DNA of 64,000 bases from Deltaproteobacteria bacterium (GCA_016713425.1 JADJPE010000005.1:1054001-1118000); one strand, 5' to 3'. Positions 1-9,336 are shown, counted from the stretch's first letter. The notes: generated by a model not told the origin, from the letters alone. Made by a program: numbers and translations.

Positions 1-1300
1 CGAGGCGTTCGGTCGACGCCGAACGCGACAGGCGCTCGTCATACGTCACGCGGACGCGCGCCTGCCGGTCGGAAGGATTGAGCCCAAAACGCCAAGGGCC
101 GGCCAGAAGTTGATCGAGGTCGGCCGGATCGCCCACCAGCGCATCGAAGCAATCACCTCGCTCCGGACGCTCCAGCGCGCCCGAGGCCGGGTCGCGACGC
201 AATCCAGGCGCTCGCGCCAGGAACGCCTCCCACTCGGGCCGGGCGAGATGTTTGACCGTACTGCGATGCCCTTGGCGATCGGTATGAGCGAGGAGCGCTT
301 CCTGAACCGCCTCCTCGGCAACCGCCTGGATGCGTCGATCGAGCGGCGTATAGACCTTGAGCCCCACCTTGACGGCAACTTCGGTCCCGTAAACAGCCCG
401 GAGCTCCCGCCGAACTTGCGTCACATAGGAAACACCCACCCGATCACGCTCGAGCAACTCGACCGGATAGGACGCGGGATCGTCGAGATATCGAGAGGCT
501 TCTCCGCGCCCGAGAAAGCCTGCGTCCTCCATCGTCACCAGCACGATCTCGCGACGACGTTTCGCACGCTCGGGATAACGCTCCGGCGCATAGATGGAAG
601 GCGCGGGTACAAGCCCGGCCAGGAGCGCAGCCTGACCCGCATCCAGAAGCGACGCCGGAATGCCAAAGTAATCGCGGGCGGCCGCCTCAACGCCGTAGTT
701 CCCGGATCCGAGATACACGTAGTTGATGTAGACCTCGAGGATCTCATCCTTCGACAGCTCCTTCTCGAGACGCCACGCCAAAACGGCCTCACGCAACTTT
801 CGGCGATACGATCGCTCCTTGTCGTTGAGGATGTTCTTTACGAGCTGCTGAGTAATGGTCGATCCGCCCTGTCGAACCGTTCCGCTTTGCAGATTCACCC
901 AGAAGGCGCGGACGATGCCTAGCAGGTCAATCCCTTGGTGTTCGTAAAATCGACGATCCTCCGCAGCCACGAACGCGTTCTTGACGTGGAGCGGCAACTC
1001 ATCGAGATGGACCCACATTCGTCGCTCGAGATAGAACTCGTCGACGAGAACGCCCGCGGCGTCGTACACCTGGCAGCTTATGGGCGGACGCCACTCTCGA
1101 AGCGAAGAAAGATCCGACGGCAGAGTCTGCAAGATGTTGCGGTCGAACCAGTAGTAGCCGTAGCCACCGAGAATCGCAAAGATGAAGAGGAGCACACCGA
1201 GAACGCGCAGTCCGCTCAGAAGGAAGCGACGCGAAAAAATCCGACGCCCTTTCGCCGTCGGATTCGCGTTCGCGTTCGCGGGCGTGTCCGCATTCGCCAT
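1..1300 (-). CDS. Class A penicillin-binding protein (PBP1A-like), C-terminus cut by window edge
   Basis: Bifunctional peptidoglycan synthase of the inner membrane; only the first ~433 residues are in the window. After a short Asn/Ala-rich cytoplasmic leader and a basic stretch comes one membrane anchor (LGVLLFIFAILGGYGYYW). The GT51 glycosyltransferase domain follows: the catalytic-glutamate motif AAEDRRFYEHQG, then RQGGSTITQQLVKNI, and later EKELSKDEILEVYIN, all hallmarks of class A PBPs. The penicillin-binding transpeptidase domain lies beyond position 1. The ATG at 1300 has GCGAGG a few bases upstream and is the only start before the membrane anchor. Family assignment is firm; PBP1A versus another class A paralogue cannot be decided without the C-terminus. 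Its start shares bases with the proposed start of the divergent TPR gene. Confidence 0.93.
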   Translation of the reverse strand, partial: MANADTPANANANPTAKGRRIFSRRFLLSGLRVLGVLLFIFAILGGYGYYWFDRNILQTLPSDLSSLREWRPPISCQVYDAAGVLVDEFYLERRMWVHLDELPLHVKNAFVAAEDRRFYEHQGIDLLGIVRAFWVNLQSGTVRQGGSTITQQLVKNILNDKERSYRRKLREAVLAWRLEKELSKDEILEVYINYVYLGSGNYGVEAAARDYFGIPASLLDAGQAALLAGLVPAPSIYAPERYPERAKRRREIVLVTMEDAGFLGRGEASRYLDDPASYPVELLERDRVGVSYVTQVRRELRAVYGTEVAVKVGLKVYTPLDRRIQAVAEEAVQEALLAHTDRQGHRSTVKHLARPEWEAFLARAPGLRRDPASGALERPERGDCFDALVGDPADLDQLLAGPWRFGLNPSDRQARVRVTYDERLSRSASTERL

Positions 1301-2822
1301 GGACCTCGCGTGTACGCCTCATCCCCGCGATGTTCAAGAAGGACCACAAGAGCCCGAAAACATCGCGCCCGAAACCGCGCTCGAATCCACACGCCAAGAT
1401 CACGTCGCGATCGTCGAGGTCGAAGTCCAAGCCCCTGAAGACCTTCCCTACGCCGTCGAGGGGAGAGCACTCCTTGGGCTCCTCTTCGAGCGCTCACTCG
1501 CCGACCTCCCCGGGGTCATTCCCATGATCGAGGGAACCGCCCCCTCACCCGGCTTCGCACAATGGAACGATCCCGGGGCCGTGCGATGGCAGCTCACCGT
1601 GTCCGACCGCGGCGGCCGCCAGGAGCTCGACCTCGCGAGCGCGCTCTGCATCGACCGCACGACCTGCGTCACCGCGACCGCGACCGGGGCACGGGCGCAA
1701 CTCGAACAATCGGTCAGTGCGCTGACGTCATCGATCGCGCGCCAACTCGGTCGTGCGCGCGCGCGCGAAGCGCAGCAGACGCACGCATCATCGATTTCGA
1801 AGGATGACTACGCGGTGCTGATGACGGGCCGAGCGGCCGCGGTACTCTACGGCTTCCTAAAGGTCGACCCGGCGGCGTTTGAAGATCGCCACCGCGATCC
1901 GCCCGTGCGCGCCGTCTTCCTGGACCCCAGCATCGAGCTCGCCCAGTGGATCCTTGGGCGAGTCCGATTCTCGCGCGAGGCCCCCGGTGCCGAGAACGCC
2001 TTTCTCTCCGCGGTCGCGCTCCACCCAACGGACGTCGCAGCGCAAGCGGACCTCGCCACGACACTCGCAAAGCTTGGACGGCTCGAAGACGCAGCGGCGG
2101 TTTGGGACAAAGTCCACAGCCTCGCCCCCGACGATCCACGCTTTCGCATTGCCGCGATCGATTTTGCGCTTCTCGCCGGCCGACCCAATCGAGCCGAGGA
2201 GCTTCTGCTCAAACTCCCGGCGCGCTACGCCGCATCAATCAAGTTCGCCGAGCTTCGGGTCCGGATCGCCCAGGCACTCGGACGGACCCACGACGAAGAC
2301 GAATGGCTCGCCGCATGGCAAGAACGCGCGCCCGCTGACCCGGAACCCGTCGAACAGCGCACCCGCCACGCAATCCGACGTCGCGCCTACGCGAAGGCGA
2401 TCAAGCTGTCGATGACGCTGGAGCAACGAGGCCGGCCCCAAGCCGCGCTCGAGCTTCGCTTGGTTGCCGCCCTCGGCATCGGCGACTACCTCCTCGCCGA
2501 ATCGGCGGCCGTCGCGCTCGAGCAGCCCGTGCTCGCCGAGCGCATTCGCGCAAGACTCGAGCTCGAGACCCACACTTCGACCCGCTCTCGCGTTCTTCGC
2601 GCGGCCCGTGACCCCGTCACGCTCGTAGTTCGAGGCGAAGTCCGCCTCGCCGAAGGGAAGTCGTTCGGCGCGCTCATGGACGCCGAGCACGCGCTCGCCA
2701 CCAATCCTTGGTGGCCAGAGGCGCTCTCCCTCAAAGCCCGTGCCCACGACGCCCGCGGCGAAACAAGCGAAGCCGCAGCCGCGCGCGTTCGGCTACGCCT
2801 CGCCGACCCGAACTACAAATAG
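1299..2822 (+). CDS. TPR-repeat protein, function unknown
   Basis: About 507 residues. Residues ~30-150 form an alpha/beta region rich in acidic residues that I do not recognise. From ~residue 180 onward the protein is Ala/Leu/Arg-rich helical repeats with TPR character (for example LHPTDVAAQADLATTLAKLG and a C-terminal ALATNPWWPEALSLKARAH unit), suggesting a scaffold or protein-protein interaction role. The start is uncertain. The ATG at 1299 overlaps the divergent PBP start by two bases and has no clear ribosome site. An upstream in-frame ATG at 1182 would add a basic stretch plus a hydrophobic FAFAFA-type segment resembling a signal peptide, but would overlap the PBP gene by 119 bp. If that longer form is real, the protein is exported. 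The reading frame itself is well supported by length and composition. Confidence 0.75.
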   Translation: MDLACTPHPRDVQEGPQEPENIAPETALESTRQDHVAIVEVEVQAPEDLPYAVEGRALLGLLFERSLADLPGVIPMIEGTAPSPGFAQWNDPGAVRWQLTVSDRGGRQELDLASALCIDRTTCVTATATGARAQLEQSVSALTSSIARQLGRARAREAQQTHASSISKDDYAVLMTGRAAAVLYGFLKVDPAAFEDRHRDPPVRAVFLDPSIELAQWILGRVRFSREAPGAENAFLSAVALHPTDVAAQADLATTLAKLGRLEDAAAVWDKVHSLAPDDPRFRIAAIDFALLAGRPNRAEELLLKLPARYAASIKFAELRVRIAQALGRTHDEDEWLAAWQERAPADPEPVEQRTRHAIRRRAYAKAIKLSMTLEQRGRPQAALELRLVAALGIGDYLLAESAAVALEQPVLAERIRARLELETHTSTRSRVLRAARDPVTLVVRGEVRLAEGKSFGALMDAEHALATNPWWPEALSLKARAHDARGETSEAAAARVRLRLADPNYK

Positions 2823-2975
2823 CCGATCGCATCCGCAATCACCGACAAGGTGACGGGTGCACCAGACAGGTCCACACAGATCTAGACCTATCCGGTCGGT
2901 TTCTGTGGGCCGCACCGTGCTGGCCCGCGAACTGCTTCGGGCAACATCGACCCTACAACCGCGCCGAGGAACCCC

Positions 2976-5900
2976 ATGACGTCGACCACCCCGCCCGCAT
3001 CCGCATCCGCATCCGCATCCGCATCCGCATCCGCATCCGCATCCGCGTCAGCCGCCTTGGACACGGCCCGGGCCGAGCGGCGAGATCCTGCACGACGCAA
3101 GATCGAGCAACGTCTCCGGGCGCTCGAAACGCAGCGGCAGAATATCAGTCAAACGCTCGAGGCTTGGCGCCATCAGCACGCTGGTTTCACGAGCATGACT
3201 CGCCTCGCGGTCGCGGTGACGAGGCCAAGCCATTTCAAAGAGATCGTCGTCGATCCCGAGGCACTCGCACCCGCGCCCGAACACGTCGCGCTCGATCGCA
3301 TCGATCGACGCATCGCGCTGCTCAAACGAGCCCAGGCTCGCGCCGCGAGAGGTGAACCGCTCCTCACCCCGGAAGAACAGGGCCTCGACTTCGTGCTCGA
3401 TGAGCTCGCGAGCACAACGAAGGGCCGCGCAGCAACAGATCCCCTTGCAGGCGCAGTTGCAGACGTCAAAGCCGGGGATACCGAGCAGGTCATGCGAAGC
3501 CGACTCGAGCGCCTCGAGGGATGCGTCAGCCGTGGTCTCCACGAAGACGTCCCCGAAATCTACCTAGCCACCGTATCGCCCTACCTCTTGATGCAGAACA
3601 ACGCGGGTGAATCCATCGTACGCGATGGACGCGGGCAATCGACGCTGACCGCCCTCCTGAACGATCTGATCCAGCGTGGACTCCGCGGTATGTCACAGCT
3701 CGTCGTCACCGCCGGCGACCTCCGATCTCTGGCGTCGCAGCTCGAGAAGCGAAAACTCAGATGCACCGAGAGGAGTGCTGACGGTCGAGAAACCGTTCGC
3801 GAGATCGGTCGCCAAGAGATTGCGCAAGAAATCAGACGCCTCGAACGACTCGAGAATTCGCCGTCCCATCAACGCCTCGCCGGCCTCGTGCGTCGTGCTC
3901 AAAGCAGCATCGCGACCTTCAACAAGAAGGAGCTGCCGGGCCCGGTTTCGAGTTTCGTTCACGGCCTTTGGGGCATTCTCGATTCGCCTGAAACGTACGC
4001 CATGATCGGCGTTGGCGCGATTTCCTCGGTCGCATCGCGAGGCGTTTTGGGCCTGGTGGGTCAGGAAGCCGTCGGCGCAGGCGAGCTCGGCAGCGCCCTC
4101 CTGAACAAACAGCGGCTCTCGAAAAAAGCCTACGCACTCTTCGCAGGCACGGTCGCGTTCGACGGCGCCTTCTTTCATACCGGGATGAATGGTTTCAACA
4201 TCGCGCGCGGACAACGCGACCGCGTTGAGTGGAGCCCCACATCCTATCTGAGAACGATGGTCTTGTTCGGCGTCATCAATGGCACACGAGGATGGCACCT
4301 CGGTCGAAAATGCCCGACGTCGGTCTTTGGTCGGACGCTGCATGCCACACGCTTCCTGGCCGAGGAAACCGTGGCGATGTCGCTCGTGGGCGCCGGTCAA
4401 GCCGCGCTCGCAGGGGGAGATCTCGATGCCGCCCTCGATATCCTGCGCGACAATCTCCAATTCCTCGTCGCCATGCGAATGTTGAGCGGCGCAAGACTCG
4501 TCCTTTCGAATCGCGACGGAACGTCGATATCCTCTGAGAAGTTGGAGGGAAAGATCGCCCAGCTCGAAAGAAAGGCGCGGAAGGAGAATGATCCCGCGAA
4601 GAAACAGCAGATCCTCGCGGAAGCCTATTCGCTCCAGCTCATGCACGCGAAGGCCATGGAGAAAGCGGCGGTACGGAGCTTCGCTGCCGGACACGTAAAA
4701 GACAAGATGCCCGGCCGAATCGCACAGGAGGAGATCGTCACGGCCGAGGTCTTGGAGGCTCGACTCCAAGGCATGAGGGGGTATCTCATTCGAACGCTTC
4801 CGCCCGATTCGGTGGACGTGAAACTCATCGATGCGCTGTGTGACGACATCCGAGCGCGGGGCGGATACTTCTGTCCGCTCACGGGCAAGTCCATTCGAAC
4901 TGAAGCCGCAACCAACCAAGCGCGCGCCGAGCAAACCTCCCACCGTCTCACCTTCGGCCTTTCGCGACCGGCGAGATTGCACTTGGTCAGCGCCTTCCGA
5001 GCCCTGGGGAAAGATGAATGGAACCTGCTTCGAGAATTCGCATGCCTGAGGGGCGGCAGCGACGAAGAGGTCGTGCACAAGCTCGTCGGCCTGTGGAACG
5101 CGGCCACGACCCTGCCCACGCATGGCCCCTTGGCGACTGTAAACGAGGTCCTGACGGCGCCGAGGGAAGATGGATCGTCGCTCGCGCAGTCCTTGAATCT
5201 CGATCTTCGAACGACCTCTCCCGCGGATCTGACCCATCGATTCGGCCAGACCTACCGAAACAGCGCTAAGTCAGGCCCTCTTCTCGGTATCGCGGACGCC
5301 AAAGTGCCCCGGACACCTCCTTTGTCGATTCAGGACGCCTTCACCGGAAGGAACGTCTCACCGGAAGAGCGCGGTCGCGCGCTGCGGGCCTGGGCGGCCA
5401 CGTTCCCTGACCAAGTGATGGATGCCCTCCGAGGGCCGAAAGCGCAGGATTTTGCAAAGCGGCTGTCAGAAGACGCGGGCCTGAGACGCGCGATCTCGGG
5501 CTACATCCAGAAGTGGACGCAAGACATTCGTGACGAATCACTGTTCGGCCCACTGGCGGCCATCAAGCCCGAAGCTCTGCTCGACGGCTTGGCGACGTAC
5601 ATCGGAAGCATCCGCGAAGATCCAGAGAACGGACGAGCGATCCGCACACTCGCCAACGCACTCTCGGTACTCGTTGTCGCCGAGGAGAAATATCTCTCCG
5701 AAATTGCCGTCGGCGCGTCGGCTCCGGACATGCAGAGCATCGAACAAGCGAGGTTGGCGCTGGGTGAGCTCGCGGGGATGCTCTCAAGCGATGAGCTCTT
5801 CTCCCTCGAGCAGATCGCGCTTCCACTGCCGAAGCTTCTGAGCGCACTCCGCGCACTGTGGAGCGTTCCGAACTTGTCCACCCAGACCAAAGCATCGGTG

Positions 5901-7898
5901 GCAGACCTCGGCCGCGAGCTTGCCTTCCTTGGCAAGCTCATGGTCGGAAGCATCGTCACGACGCTCACCTTCGCCAACGGTAAGATGGATCATGCTCAGA
6001 AGGTCGCCTATCTCCAGCGGAGCATCGAAGCCCAAGGTCCGTTGGCGATCAAGCTATGCCAGGCCATTCGAAACAACAAACTTCTCTGGGAACCGCTCAG
6101 AGAGACGATCATCAGCGCATCGAAGAGCGCCGACGACAACGCGGTTCTCGAGGTGTTCGATCGTCTCCAAGACCATGTCACCCCGATGAACTTCGACGTG
6201 GTGAGACAGCAGGTCGAGGCGTCGTTTGGCGGCCGGAAAATCGAGGACGTCTTCGTGGCTTTCGATGAAGAACCGATGGCGAGCGCATCGATTGGCCAAG
6301 TGCACGGGGCGACGATCGAGGTCGGCGGGAAGAAGGTCCCGGTGGTTGTGAAGGTGCTCCGGCCCCTCGTGGCAGGAGAAATCGAAGCGTCGGTCCGGTT
6401 TGCGCGGCTTCTCGGAAGAATCGCTGTGGCCTCCCACGATCTCCTCGATCCCCATGACGCGCCCGAAGCGGAGACCATACGCAACGGCCTGCTCTCGTTC
6501 GCGAGGATGCTGGAAGGCTTTGCGGCGGGCTTCGCGATCGAGACCGACTTTCGAAACGAAGCGCGTCTTCTCGAATCAGCTCGCGCCACGCTTAGCGACA
6601 AACCGTACGTCCACATTCCGGAGGTTTATCGCGCATTCTCGGGCGATTCAGTCCTCACGATGGAGAGAATGCAGGGTGTCAAGCTCGAGGCTTGGCTTGC
6701 GCGCGCCCGGAAGGCGCAACACGTCGCTCCGCTCGCCGAGCAGCTTGGGGCTTTCGCCAGCGACGATGAACAGGAAGTACTACGACGCGCCACGAAATGG
6801 ATGGAAGAGGTTACGGGCCAACACGGTTGGCGGGGCGTCGCAGGGGCTCAGAGCAACGAACGCCCGTGGCAGGTGAGCTTCGCGAAGGACGGCAAAGACG
6901 CCATCGTCGAGGTCGACCCGGCGACCGGAGACGTCCGCGCGATCAACCCACTCGCAACGACTGAGGATTGCATCAAGGCGCGCGTCAAGCGATGGGCCGA
7001 GCGTAGCTTTGGTCTCGATGTCAGCAGCATCGCGGCCCGTCTTGCCGAGAGCCACTCGCGCCCAGATTGGATCGTCGAGGTCTCCACGACCTCCGGCGAG
7101 ACGATCGAGGCTCGGGTTCGCGCATCGGATCTGGCCATCTTGACGGATCATGTCGTGCCCGATCTGAGCGTGAAGGGCATCGCGGAGTTGCGAGACCGGA
7201 TCGAGCGATCGTTCTATGAGCTCATGTTCCGAGGCCTTACCCACGGAGACCTTCATCAAGGCAACATGTTCATCCTCCCAAGCGGCAAAGACGTGGCTTT
7301 CCTCGACCTAGGTCTGAGCCTCAAAGCGGAGTCTGGCCAGGCAACGGCACCTCTGCGCTACTTCATAGCGGCGTCCATGGCGAATCGACTCGGGATGGCG
7401 CGCGCACTTGCCGCGATGACCACGGGCTACCAAGCGCTCACGAGTCGTGAACGAGAGAACCTCGTCGAGGAGATCCTGGAACTCTTCGAAGAGATCAGGC
7501 CCCAGGAAGACGATGCGGACCATGCGGGCGATACGTGGCGCGACGACGATGACCTGGAAAAGAGAGTTCAGAAACGAGGCGAGGACGGTTTAGCACTCCT
7601 GTTTGGGGCGGCCAGCAACAAGAAGGTCCGCTTGACGCCCTTCTATGCTCAATGGGTCTTTGCCATGACCAAGTTCCTAGGAAACCTCGGCGACATGAAT
7701 ATGGCCTTCGACCTCCCCGAACCTAGGCCGTCCCGATTTTTCGCCTACCTCAAAGCGAAGTTGCCGAGGTGGCCATTCGGCTCAAACCCAGATAAAGCGG
7801 CATACATCGACGCAATGAATGCTCGACAACCCCAAAAGGCAGGCCACGCGCCAAGCGCGCCCGCGCCCAACGCGCCCAACGCCGGATTCGCACCCTAA
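2976..7898 (+). CDS. Giant ABC1/UbiB-family kinase-like protein with inserted repeat domain
   Basis: 1640 residues, about three times a normal UbiB/ABC1 protein. The N-terminus starts with an (Ala-Ser)n tract encoded by a hexanucleotide repeat. Residues ~30-1000 match nothing I recognise and include hydrophobic stretches (~335-500) that may insert in or lie on a membrane. The ABC1 fold follows: a KLCQ motif (~1024, in place of the family KxGQ), the Ala-rich loop MASASIGQVH (~1102), a VVVKV lysine, ETDFRNEA, HGDLHQGN (~1421) and FLDLG (~1443) in place of DFG. Between the lobe ending VKLEAWLARARK and the catalytic loop sits an extra ~120 residues containing two PepSY-like beta units. Known family members are atypical kinases or ATPases acting on isoprenoid lipids such as ubiquinone precursors. 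The substrate here is unknown. The downstream zinc-ribbon gene starts 30 bp later and may be co-transcribed. Confidence 0.9.
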   Translation: MTSTTPPASASASASASASASASASAALDTARAERRDPARRKIEQRLRALETQRQNISQTLEAWRHQHAGFTSMTRLAVAVTRPSHFKEIVVDPEALAPAPEHVALDRIDRRIALLKRAQARAARGEPLLTPEEQGLDFVLDELASTTKGRAATDPLAGAVADVKAGDTEQVMRSRLERLEGCVSRGLHEDVPEIYLATVSPYLLMQNNAGESIVRDGRGQSTLTALLNDLIQRGLRGMSQLVVTAGDLRSLASQLEKRKLRCTERSADGRETVREIGRQEIAQEIRRLERLENSPSHQRLAGLVRRAQSSIATFNKKELPGPVSSFVHGLWGILDSPETYAMIGVGAISSVASRGVLGLVGQEAVGAGELGSALLNKQRLSKKAYALFAGTVAFDGAFFHTGMNGFNIARGQRDRVEWSPTSYLRTMVLFGVINGTRGWHLGRKCPTSVFGRTLHATRFLAEETVAMSLVGAGQAALAGGDLDAALDILRDNLQFLVAMRMLSGARLVLSNRDGTSISSEKLEGKIAQLERKARKENDPAKKQQILAEAYSLQLMHAKAMEKAAVRSFAAGHVKDKMPGRIAQEEIVTAEVLEARLQGMRGYLIRTLPPDSVDVKLIDALCDDIRARGGYFCPLTGKSIRTEAATNQARAEQTSHRLTFGLSRPARLHLVSAFRALGKDEWNLLREFACLRGGSDEEVVHKLVGLWNAATTLPTHGPLATVNEVLTAPREDGSSLAQSLNLDLRTTSPADLTHRFGQTYRNSAKSGPLLGIADAKVPRTPPLSIQDAFTGRNVSPEERGRALRAWAATFPDQVMDALRGPKAQDFAKRLSEDAGLRRAISGYIQKWTQDIRDESLFGPLAAIKPEALLDGLATYIGSIREDPENGRAIRTLANALSVLVVAEEKYLSEIAVGASAPDMQSIEQARLALGELAGMLSSDELFSLEQIALPLPKLLSALRALWSVPNLSTQTKASVADLGRELAFLGKLMVGSIVTTLTFANGKMDHAQKVAYLQRSIEAQGPLAIKLCQAIRNNKLLWEPLRETIISASKSADDNAVLEVFDRLQDHVTPMNFDVVRQQVEASFGGRKIEDVFVAFDEEPMASASIGQVHGATIEVGGKKVPVVVKVLRPLVAGEIEASVRFARLLGRIAVASHDLLDPHDAPEAETIRNGLLSFARMLEGFAAGFAIETDFRNEARLLESARATLSDKPYVHIPEVYRAFSGDSVLTMERMQGVKLEAWLARARKAQHVAPLAEQLGAFASDDEQEVLRRATKWMEEVTGQHGWRGVAGAQSNERPWQVSFAKDGKDAIVEVDPATGDVRAINPLATTEDCIKARVKRWAERSFGLDVSSIAARLAESHSRPDWIVEVSTTSGETIEARVRASDLAILTDHVVPDLSVKGIAELRDRIERSFYELMFRGLTHGDLHQGNMFILPSGKDVAFLDLGLSLKAESGQATAPLRYFIAASMANRLGMARALAAMTTGYQALTSRERENLVEEILELFEEIRPQEDDADHAGDTWRDDDDLEKRVQKRGEDGLALLFGAASNKKVRLTPFYAQWVFAMTKFLGNLGDMNMAFDLPEPRPSRFFAYLKAKLPRWPFGSNPDKAAYIDAMNARQPQKAGHAPSAPAPNAPNAGFAP
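2995..3048 (+). repeat. Hexanucleotide microsatellite (CCGCAT)8 plus CCGCGT
   Basis: Eight perfect CCGCAT copies followed by one variant lie just inside the start of the giant ABC1 gene. They encode an Ala-Ser dipeptide tract. Because the unit is six bases, gain or loss of copies keeps the reading frame and changes only the length of the N-terminal tail. Confidence 0.95.
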
Positions 7899-7928
7899 CC
7901 TGAGGCGAGAGAGGACTTCGCCCTCACA

Positions 7929-8252
7929 ATGTCTCGACACCGACTCATCGAACCCGTCTTCACGGGACCCCGTTCGACCCTTCAGCAGGCGCGCAAGGCT
8001 CTGGCCGCTATCCACATCGACAGTCGCGCGACGACACCGACGCGCACGGACGGCGTCCTCAAGGTTGCTCGGGAAGAGGCAAGCTCCGCCCGAGCACATC
8101 TCACCCGCTGGAACGCGCAGGGGAAGGGGCGCATCATCAGCGCCCAGGAGGCGGCTTTCTACTTCTGTCCGGCTTGTCAGGCCGTGCTTTCCGACGGGGC
8201 TCTGCGCTGCCCGGTCTGCGGCGAGTTCGTCGGCGATCCGCATGGCCTCTGA
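7929..8252 (+). CDS. Small zinc-ribbon protein, function unknown
   Basis: 107 residues. The C-terminal third carries two CxxC pairs (CPAC ~residue 80 and CPVC ~residue 95), the pattern of a small zinc ribbon. The N-terminal part is helical and basic (SSARAHLTRWNAQGKG). It starts with ATG 30 bp after the giant ABC1 gene on the same strand, so the two may be one transcript. It could be an adaptor for that protein or an unrelated nucleic-acid-binding or protein-binding ribbon. No enzymatic motif is visible. Confidence 0.65.
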   Translation: MSRHRLIEPVFTGPRSTLQQARKALAAIHIDSRATTPTRTDGVLKVAREEASSARAHLTRWNAQGKGRIISAQEAAFYFCPACQAVLSDGALRCPVCGEFVGDPHGL

Positions 8253-8267
8253 GGAACCTGAAGCCAC

Positions 8268-9209
8268 TCAGCGTCCATCGACGCGACCCTCATCGCCGCC
8301 ATCCTCCGTAGCCGCACCCAACACCGCACCCGGGAGCACCGTTGTCGGCACGCAATCGCATGCCTCGGCGCGGCTCGCAGAATAACAAGCACTCGTTCCT
8401 TTGAGAACGACGACTTCGCCGTCTGCGAGCAGGTCGTCCGGACAAATTCGACCCCCGCCACGGCCGATAACCGCACGAAGCGGGATCGGATCGCTCGGCG
8501 CACGTAAGGTCGACCGCATCAGCCCGCGGCTCACGCGAAGGTCGCCCGGACAGCGGCGGCTCCAAACACCGAGATAGCGGCGATGCCAGGCCATAGCCTC
8601 GAGATATTTCCGAGACTCGACGTCCACGCGCACGAAGAGCGCCTGGATCGTCGCACGCTCGCGTTCATCAAGGATTGGGCGAACCGCCCCTTCGTCGCGG
8701 ATTCGCGCAACGCGATCGCGCTGCGCGCGCGCACTCTGCGACCAGTCCCGGTAGCTCTGCAAGAAGATGCGCGCGCGCACGAGCAGAGAGACGAAGACCT
8801 CGTCGTCGCATGAGACAACCGGGGGCGGGCGTACCCGGTCGTCGGCTTCGGCCCCAGCGGGACCTGAGCCCGGCCCGATCGAGGCCGATGGGGCCAAGAC
8901 GGTGGTCTTCGCGCGCTGGCGGCGGGCAGCTTGATCGTCTTCGGCGGCGAACTTGAATCGACGTCCCAGGGCGTTCTGAAGGCGTTCGACCGCAACGCCG
9001 ATCGCTTCGGCGCGAACGATCGTTCGCCGGAGACGTGCAGCGGAGGCGTCGAGTTCGCGCGGACCTGGCGCCAGCAGCTCGGGTCCGGCCGGCGCGGCAA
9101 AGGTCGAAGCCCCGAGCAAGACACTGAGACCTGGACCTAGACCTAGACCTAGACCCAGACCCAGACTGAGACTGAGACTGAGGCTGAGGTTGAGAGCTGG
9201 CGAAGTCAC
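8268..9209 (-). CDS. Exported protein of unknown function with repeat-encoded signal peptide
   Basis: 313 residues. The signal peptide core is a Ser-Leu then Gly-Leu dipeptide run encoded by hexanucleotide repeats, ending near a GASTFAAPAG cleavage region. The mature part is Arg/Ala-rich, with a possible coiled-coil stretch (~130-190, ARAQRDRVARIRDEG) and a C-terminal region with four Cys residues (CPDD, CYSASRAEACDC) that could form disulfides in the periplasm. I recognise no family. It is convergent with the zinc-ribbon gene, ending 15 bp from it. Confidence 0.6.
   Translation of the reverse strand: MTSPALNLSLSLSLSLGLGLGLGLGPGLSVLLGASTFAAPAGPELLAPGPRELDASAARLRRTIVRAEAIGVAVERLQNALGRRFKFAAEDDQAARRQRAKTTVLAPSASIGPGSGPAGAEADDRVRPPPVVSCDDEVFVSLLVRARIFLQSYRDWSQSARAQRDRVARIRDEGAVRPILDERERATIQALFVRVDVESRKYLEAMAWHRRYLGVWSRRCPGDLRVSRGLMRSTLRAPSDPIPLRAVIGRGGGRICPDDLLADGEVVVLKGTSACYSASRAEACDCVPTTVLPGAVLGAATEDGGDEGRVDGR
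9131..9195 (-). repeat. Two adjoining hexanucleotide repeats inside a signal peptide
   Basis: On the plus strand the tract reads CTAGAC/CCAGAC units and then TGAGAC/TGAGGC units. On the coding minus strand these give (Ser-Leu)4 followed by (Gly-Leu)n, which is the hydrophobic core of the exported unknown protein. Confidence 0.9.
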
Positions 9210-9253
9210 CGGCCGTGGAATCTATGCGCTCAAACCTGCCCGAGCAACGATGT

Positions 9254-9336
9254 TCGGTGCAACTCGGTGCTCTCGGTGCAACTCGGTGCTCTCGGTGCGA
9301 CTCGGTGCACTCGGTGTGCTCGGTGCAACTCGGTGC
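9254..9336. repeat. Intergenic tandem repeat built on CTCGGTGCA
   Basis: About nine degenerate 9-10 bp units (CTCGGTGCAA, CTCGGTGCTC and similar) lie in the 200-bp gap between the exported unknown gene and the cytochrome b gene, which are both on the minus strand. No stem or open frame explains it. Its position is downstream of the cytochrome operon and upstream of the signal-peptide gene start. Confidence 0.9.

Noticed and set aside
3693..5237. 514-codon open frame on the minus strand inside the giant ABC1 gene
   Set aside because: High GC content opens long antisense frames. The plus-strand gene has conserved motifs and the antisense frame has an odd composition with no family signal.
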